Shown here one piece after another: positions 62,048-64,000 of a stretch of 64,000 nucleotides of DNA (the first letter of the stretch is position 1; each line of letters starts with the position of its first letter). The DNA is from DATEEW01 sp035273665. Lineage in GTDB: Bacteria; Pseudomonadota; Gammaproteobacteria; Burkholderiales; SG8-39. The translations under genes were made by a program, and so were the position numbers. Where the stretch lies: assembly GCA_035273665.1 (NCBI GenBank), contig DATEOW010000038.1:5420-69419 (forward strand), given 5' to 3'. The notes beneath the pieces are model-generated. The model had not been told where the DNA came from. It did no database searches and saw only the letters and a program-made list of their open reading frames with translations.

Positions 62048-62674
62048 GTGTCGCATTCGAGCGACGAGGTAGAAGAAGATCGCGCTCTGCTTGAGACGCT
62101 TGGCGCCCAGGGGTGGGCCGTCCAGCATGAGTGGGCGCCTGCGCTGGCGGTCCGCGAACTTGCGCGGCAAGCGCGAGCCGAATATGCGGCCGGTTCATTC
62201 ACTGCTGCGGGCGTGGGCCGGGGCAGTGGTCGGACCTTGGTGCCAACACTACGAGGAGACCGCATCCATTGGCTGGACGGGAGCTCGGGACATAGCGCGC
62301 AAGTTGATCTGCTGCGGCGTTTCGAAGGACTGAGGATCAGCGCTAACCGTGCACTCATGCTTGGTTTGTATGAAGTCGAAGCGCACTTCGCACTTTACCC
62401 TTCAGGCGCGTCTTACGGCCGGCACATTGATCGGTTTCGCGAGGACGATGCCAGGGTCTTGTCGGTGGTGTTGTATCTCAACGAAGCGTGGGCGCCCGAT
62501 GAGGGCGGTCAGTTGCGCTTGGAGCTTAGTTCGAAGGAAACGGTTGATATCTTGCCTACGGGCGGGACCCTCGTATGTTTCCTTTCGGACCGATTTCAAC
62601 ATGAAGTCCTCCCGGCAACCCGTGACCGACTATCAGTCGCCGGTTGGTTTAAGCGCAGAGAGATTAAGCTCTAA
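62048..62674 (+). CDS. 2OG-Fe(II) oxygenase (prolyl 4-hydroxylase type)
   Basis: A 208-residue protein starting at GTG with GGAGGAATGGC in front. The iron ligands are visible: His and Asp in SYGRHIDRFRED and the distal His in RFQHEVLPATRDRLSVAGWF, where the Arg two turns later would bind the 2-oxoglutarate carboxylate. The core strands SVVLYLNEAWAPDEGGQLRLE and PTGGTLVCFLSDRF complete the jelly roll. It hydroxylates an unknown protein or small molecule. It converges with priA, with only 3 nt between stops. Confidence 0.88.
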   Translation: MSHSSDEVEEDRALLETLGAQGWAVQHEWAPALAVRELARQARAEYAAGSFTAAGVGRGSGRTLVPTLRGDRIHWLDGSSGHSAQVDLLRRFEGLRISANRALMLGLYEVEAHFALYPSGASYGRHIDRFREDDARVLSVVLYLNEAWAPDEGGQLRLELSSKETVDILPTGGTLVCFLSDRFQHEVLPATRDRLSVAGWFKRREIKL

Positions 62675-62677
62675 ACC

Positions 62678-64000
62678 CTAAAACTCGATGGGATCGACGT
62701 CCAGATGCCAGCGCACCGGCCCACTCTTCATCGTATAGAGCTGATCCATCCATCGGCGTAAGAAACGCTGTAGCGCGGGCCGGGATTGCGATTGCAGCAG
62801 CAGTTGCGCGCGCTCCCAACCGTTCAAGCGCGGCAAGCTCATCGCCACCGGATCGTAAAGTCGCACCACCTCGTCAGGCGCTGCCATTCGCTGCGCCTGG
62901 ACCAAAAAGCTGAGCGCAGAAGCCAGATCGCGGCTTTCCGCGCGAAGCACAGCTTCGTATATAAAAGGGGGAAAGCCCGCCAACTCGCGTTCGGCCAGCA
63001 GCGTGTCGGCGAAACCTTTGTAGTCGTGGCGGGCGAGCGCGTCATAGAGCGGATGCGTTGGGTAACGGGTTTGGATCAACACTTCTCCGGGCAGATCGGC
63101 CCGCCCTGCTCGTCCTGCGACTTGATGCAACTGCGCGAACAAACGCTCGGGCGCGCGGTAATCCGGGGCCAACAGCGCAGCGTCGGTGTTAAGTACGCCG
63201 ACCAACGTCAGGCGGGGGAAGTCGTGGCCTTTTGCGAGCATCTGGGTTCCGATGAGTAAATCAACTTCACCCGCGGAGATTCGGGCATGCATCGCTTCCC
63301 AACTTCCTTTGTTCCGGGTGCTGTCGCTATCGATACGGAGCGCACGCGCAGTCGGAAATTCCGACGCGATAATTTCTTCAAGGCGTTGAGTGCCCCGCCC
63401 GAAAGGGAGTAGATCCACATTGCCGCACTGTGGACAGTGGCGAGGAATCGGTGCCGCATGCCCGCAGTGATGGCAACGCAGACGACCCTCTTTCATATGC
63501 ACGACAAGATGCGCTGTGCAGCGCGGACAACCGCCCACCCATGCGCAGGCGCCACAAGCCAATACCGGCGCGTAACCGCGACGGTTCAAAAAAATCAAAC
63601 TTTGCTCGCCCCTAGACAGTCGCGCATCAATGGCTTCTGCCAGTGCGGGCGAGATGCCATTTTCAGCTTTGACATTGCGCACATCGACCATGCGTACGGC
63701 GGGTAAAGCGGCTCCGGCGCGCGCGCGTAGCGGCAGTTCGATCAGTGCATAACGACCCGTGCGGGTTTGCACGTAGGATTCAAGCGATGGCGTCGCAGAG
63801 CCGAGAACAATCGGTACGTTGGCCCGGCTCGCGCGAAAGACGGCGAGGTCGCGAGCGGAATACCGTACGCCCTCTTGTTGTTTGAACGAGGAATCGTGTT
63901 CTTCATCCACGATGACGAGACCAACGTCTGGCAAGGGCGCAAACACTGCGAGACGAGTGCCCAGGACGATGTCTGCTTGTCCAGATTGTGCGGCCAACCA
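62678..64000 (-). CDS. priA: Primosomal helicase PriA (C-terminal part, cut by right edge)
   Basis: The frame runs off the window at 64000, so the start is not visible; about 440 C-terminal residues are seen. The DEEH helicase box lies in VIVDEEHDSSFKQ, and the eight-Cys zinc module is CGACAWVGGCPRC followed by CHHC and CPQCG. Later come GTQMLAKGHDFPRLTLVGVL and VAGRAGRADLPGEV, the helicase motifs V and VI. This is PriA, which reloads the replisome at stalled forks. Confidence 0.93.
   Translation of the reverse strand, partial: WLAAQSGQADIVLGTRLAVFAPLPDVGLVIVDEEHDSSFKQQEGVRYSARDLAVFRASRANVPIVLGSATPSLESYVQTRTGRYALIELPLRARAGAALPAVRMVDVRNVKAENGISPALAEAIDARLSRGEQSLIFLNRRGYAPVLACGACAWVGGCPRCTAHLVVHMKEGRLRCHHCGHAAPIPRHCPQCGNVDLLPFGRGTQRLEEIIASEFPTARALRIDSDSTRNKGSWEAMHARISAGEVDLLIGTQMLAKGHDFPRLTLVGVLNTDAALLAPDYRAPERLFAQLHQVAGRAGRADLPGEVLIQTRYPTHPLYDALARHDYKGFADTLLAERELAGFPPFIYEAVLRAESRDLASALSFLVQAQRMAAPDEVVRLYDPVAMSLPRLNGWERAQLLLQSQSRPALQRFLRRWMDQLYTMKSGPVRWHLDVDPIEF

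Noticed and set aside
1..64000. tRNA, rRNA, CRISPR arrays and insertion sequences
   Set aside because: I looked through the intergenic stretches and saw no cloverleaf, spaced direct repeats or transposase-like frames.

Overview
This window comes from the chromosome of a proteobacterium with moderately high GC. It most resembles a gammaproteobacterium, possibly Xanthomonadales-like: the right end carries argS, a SPOR protein and dsbA next to priA, and the rest is an exosortase A (XrtA/PEP-CTERM) exopolysaccharide locus of the kind found in beta- and gammaproteobacteria. The assignment rests on gene content only. I see no rRNA, tRNA, CRISPR array or insertion sequence.

Region 1 (1-15258, plus strand) is a tightly packed exopolysaccharide operon. 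It opens inside the 3' part of an XrtA-EpsI fusion. After that come an amidotransferase, two GT4 and two GT2 glycosyltransferases, a CapK-like adenylate-forming enzyme, a Wzx-like flippase, a second asparagine-synthase-like protein, two methyltransferases, an XrtA-associated O-antigen-ligase-like protein and a polysaccharide deacetylase. Many genes abut or overlap by 4 nt. Region 2 (15255-22108, minus strand) continues the theme with a sugar formyltransferase, a GT4, a third asparagine-synthase homologue, two CelD/FemAB-like acyltransferases and a TPR protein. Region 3 (22158-28004) holds a secreted beta-helix protein, a protein with three VanZ-like modules, and a large Tat-type secreted protein of unknown function on the opposite strand.

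Region 4 (28191-31193) is the most intriguing part. It is a four-gene operon encoding a Gly/His-rich protein with a Tat-type signal, a PqqD-family peptide chaperone, HprK-related kinase A and an uncharacterised nucleotidyltransferase. A good sigma-54 (-24/-12) sequence lies in front of it. A divergent sigma-54-like site faces the large Tat protein, and a third lies at 31217-31232 before a 650-nt gene-poor leader. Region 5 (31842-43725) carries the EpsB-type initiating sugar transferase, the PrsK/PrsR two-component system (PrsR is a sigma-54 activator), the giant TPR lipoprotein PrsT, TviB/TviC-type UDP-sugar enzymes, a lytic transglycosylase and a trypsin-like protease. The cognate activator for the sigma-54 sites is thus encoded a few kb away, so the HPr-rel-A operon, the Tat protein and the polysaccharide genes may form one regulon. 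That link is inference.

Region 6 (43722-64000) is mostly housekeeping: an Mla-type lipid transport operon (MlaE-MlaF-MlaD-PqiC-like lipoprotein), a CDF-like transporter, DUF599, SDRs, a hexose-6-phosphate mutarotase, YaiI, YchJ, EttA, a PleD-like diguanylate cyclase, a rhomboid protease, HMG-CoA lyase, DsbA, a SPOR protein, ArgS, a bactofilin, a 2OG-Fe(II) oxygenase and the C-terminal part of PriA, cut by the right edge.
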